Notes under the pieces: model-generated
Databases searched by the model: none
Told to the model about the DNA's origin: nothing
The model's input: only the letters and a program-made list of their open reading frames with translations
NCBI RefSeq assembly: GCF_900070365.1
Contig: NZ_LN850107.1
Location: 6,014,001-6,078,000 of the forward strand
Direction of reading: 5' to 3'
Length of the DNA: 64,000 bases
From: Alloactinosynnema sp. L-07
GTDB taxonomy: Bacteria > Actinomycetota > Actinomycetes > Mycobacteriales > Pseudonocardiaceae
Position numbers and translations under genes: made by a program
Shown: positions 62,759 to 64,000 of the stretch, one piece after another
Layout of the letters: the number at the start of each line of letters is the position of its first letter
Numbering within the stretch: position 1 is the first letter of the stretch

Positions 62759-63526
62759 TCAGGCCTCCTGCTTCGGACGGACGGTACGACGCTCGATGCG
62801 CTTGTCGGCGGCTTGCTCGGGTGTCATCGGGACGACCCGCTGGATGAAGATGCCCGGCAAATGGACCTCACCGGGGGCGATGTCGCCGGGTTCGACCAGC
62901 TCCTCCACCTCGGCGATGCTGATCTTTCCCGCCATCGCGCACAGCGGGTTGAAGTTCTGCGCGGAGTCCCGGAACACGAGGTTGCCGTGCCGGTCCCCCT
63001 TCCAGGCGCGGACCAGGCCGAAGTCGCACACGATCGCGCGCTCGAGCACGTAGTCCAGCCCGTCGAACTCCCGAACCTCCTTGGCAGGCGACGCGATCGC
63101 GACGTTGCCCTCGGTGTCGTACTTCCACGGAACCCCACCATCGGCGACCTGCGTGCCCACCCCGGTCCGGGTGTAGAACGCGGGAATCCCGGAGCCGCCC
63201 GCGCGCAGCCGCTCGGCCAGCGTGCCCTGCGGGGTCAGCTCGACCTCCAGCTCACCGGTCAGGTACTGGCGGGCGAACTCCTTGTTCTCCCCGACATACG
63301 AACTGGTCATCCGAGCGATCCGCCGGTCGCGCAGCAGCAGCCCCAGCCCCCACTCGTCGACCCCACAGTTGTTGGACGCCACGTCCAGCCCGGTGACCCC
63401 GGTCTCGTGCAACGCCTGGATCAACACGCTCGGGATCCCGCACAACCCGAACCCGCCAACGGCCAGGCTCGCGTTGTCCGGAATGTCGGCGACCGCATCG
63501 GCGGCGCTGCGGACGACTTTGTCCAT
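62759..63526 (-). CDS. scoA: 3-oxoacid CoA-transferase subunit A
   Basis: 255 residues. Family glycine-rich loop [11 protein letters not shown] at about residues 22-32, [17 protein letters not shown], and [16 protein letters not shown] with the following DGGVPW. It binds CoA and forms the active heterodimer with subunit B. AGGAGG lies 8 nt before the ATG, the strongest ribosome site here. The operon is alone; no further beta-ketoadipate genes are visible in the window. Confidence 0.94.
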   Translation of the reverse strand: MDKVVRSAADAVADIPDNASLAVGGFGLCGIPSVLIQALHETGVTGLDVASNNCGVDEWGLGLLLRDRRIARMTSSYVGENKEFARQYLTGELEVELTPQGTLAERLRAGGSGIPAFYTRTGVGTQVADGGVPWKYDTEGNVAIASPAKEVREFDGLDYVLERAIVCDFGLVRAWKGDRHGNLVFRDSAQNFNPLCAMAGKISIAEVEELVEPGDIAPGEVHLPGIFIQRVVPMTPEQAADKRIERRTVRPKQEA

Positions 63527-63676
63527 GTGTGCCCCTCCTTCTGGGTGTGGCGATTTCGACTCTAGCGGGGGCCGCTGGAGTGTCTATGTGGCCGAACACC
63601 ACGATCCGGCGACGCTTTCGTGTCCACCGACTATGTGGCCCTTGACCTGCTGTTTCCCTGCCCCCAGGGGGGCGTT

Positions 63677-63706
63677 TTGCTTGGGCCGTCCCACCCTGTG
63701 TAGTCT
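63677..63706 (+). promoter_or_regulatory. tRNA-Ser promoter
   Basis: TTGCTT and TAGTCT are separated by 18 nt; transcription would start about 20 nt before the tRNA. Confidence 0.65.
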
Positions 63707-63733
63707 TACCGCCGAGCGGCTTGGGGCTCCCCG

Positions 63734-63823
63734 GGAGGCTTCGCCTAGTCTGGTCTATGGCGCCGCACTGCTAATGCGGTTTGGGGTTACCCCCCATCCC
63801 GGGTTCAAATCCCGGAGCCTCCG
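63734..63823 (+). tRNA. tRNA-Ser (anticodon GCT)
   Basis: GGAGGCT pairs with AGCCTCC. The anticodon loop CTGCTAA has GCT for AGC/AGU codons; there is a long variable arm and a TTCAAAT T-loop. No CCA is encoded. Confidence 0.95.
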
Positions 63824-63859
63824 CTGTACCACCCAGCCCGCTGGGTGATAACTGAACAC

Positions 63860-63935
63860 GCGCCCGTAGCTCAACGGATAGAGCATCTGACTACGGATCA
63901 GAAGGTTAGGGGTTCGAATCCCTTCGGGCGCACCA
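63860..63935 (+). tRNA. tRNA-Arg (anticodon ACG)
   Basis: GCGCCCG pairs with CGGGCGC. The anticodon loop CTACGGA contains ACG, expected to be edited to inosine to read CGN codons. T-loop TTCGAAT; the CCA end is encoded at 63933-63935, unlike the two serine tRNAs. Confidence 0.95.
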
Positions 63936-64000
63936 CTCGAAACCGCAGAGAGACCTCGTCTAGCTGCGGTTTCGTCTATGTTCGGATATTTTCACTCCGC

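Overview
The window is uniformly GC-rich, with GTG/ATG starts, dense 1-4 nt stop/start overlaps and several leaderless starts. It carries the arabinogalactan toolkit (glf, UbiA phosphoribosyltransferase, PAP2 phosphatase, dprE1/dprE2, glfT1, Wzm/Wzt exporter) and the bacterial proteasome activator bpa. That combination points to a mycolata-related actinobacterium. The style of the accessory genes (LGFP surface proteins, AfsR/SARP regulators, DUF5313) suggests the Pseudonocardiaceae; this placement is an inference.

Layout. (1) 1-11 kb, sugar and acyl chemistry: end of a sugar epimerase, a hexapeptide acyltransferase, a tachylectin/dimethylformamidase-like protein, then a divergent locus. On the minus strand are a DegT-type aminotransferase and a Gfo/Idh oxidoreductase. 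On the plus strand are ACP, ketoreductase, AMP ligase, LuxE-like and LuxC-like genes and a YbhN-type membrane protein. This looks like a complete ACP-linked acid-to-aldehyde module without luciferase, probably used on a surface glycan. (2) 11-18.8 kb: four consecutive exported LGFP-repeat proteins, the first with an amidase domain. (3) 18.8-25.7 kb: a polyprenyl-phosphate sugar transferase paired with a giant membrane protein, an LpxA-like acyltransferase, a GT4 and a GT2. (4) 25.7-29.5 kb: cold-shock protein, PlsC, HAD and LLM enzymes. (5) 29.5-32.2 kb: glf, PAP2, UbiA. (6) 32.5-39.9 kb: a P60-like protein, a large SARP/NB-ARC/TPR regulator and a type-VII-secretion-like cassette. (7) 39.9-48.8 kb: dprE2-dprE1/gtrA, glfT1-wzt-wzm-methyltransferase, bpa, and a cysteine-desulfurase-like protein, in an order recalling the Rv3778c-Rv3791 region of M. 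tuberculosis. (8) 49-58.6 kb: quinone oxidoreductase, two exported/membrane peptidases, MarR, tRNA-Ser, VapBC, a decayed MarR gene, an excalibur protein, a DUF1445 hydro-lyase and an MFS transporter. (9) 58.7-64 kb: GntR regulator, TauE, HisC/Pat aminotransferase, a dienelactone-hydrolase-like protein, 3-oxoacid CoA-transferase, tRNA-Ser and tRNA-Arg.

How it fits together. Glf makes UDP-galactofuranose. UbiA, the PAP2 phosphatase and DprE1/DprE2 make decaprenyl-phospho-arabinose. GlfT1 starts the galactan, and Wzm/Wzt exports it. The GtrB-like and YfhO-like pair, the GT4/GT2 genes and the aminotransferase/ACP/LuxCE locus are probably cell-envelope glycan decoration systems. The LGFP proteins are candidates to bind that envelope. 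The most unusual points are the LuxC/LuxE module, a DprE1 with Thr at the benzothiazinone cysteine position, two enzyme homologues that have lost catalytic residues, and two matching intergenic elements made of DnaA-box-like repeats, TAGACTGG and a C/G hairpin.
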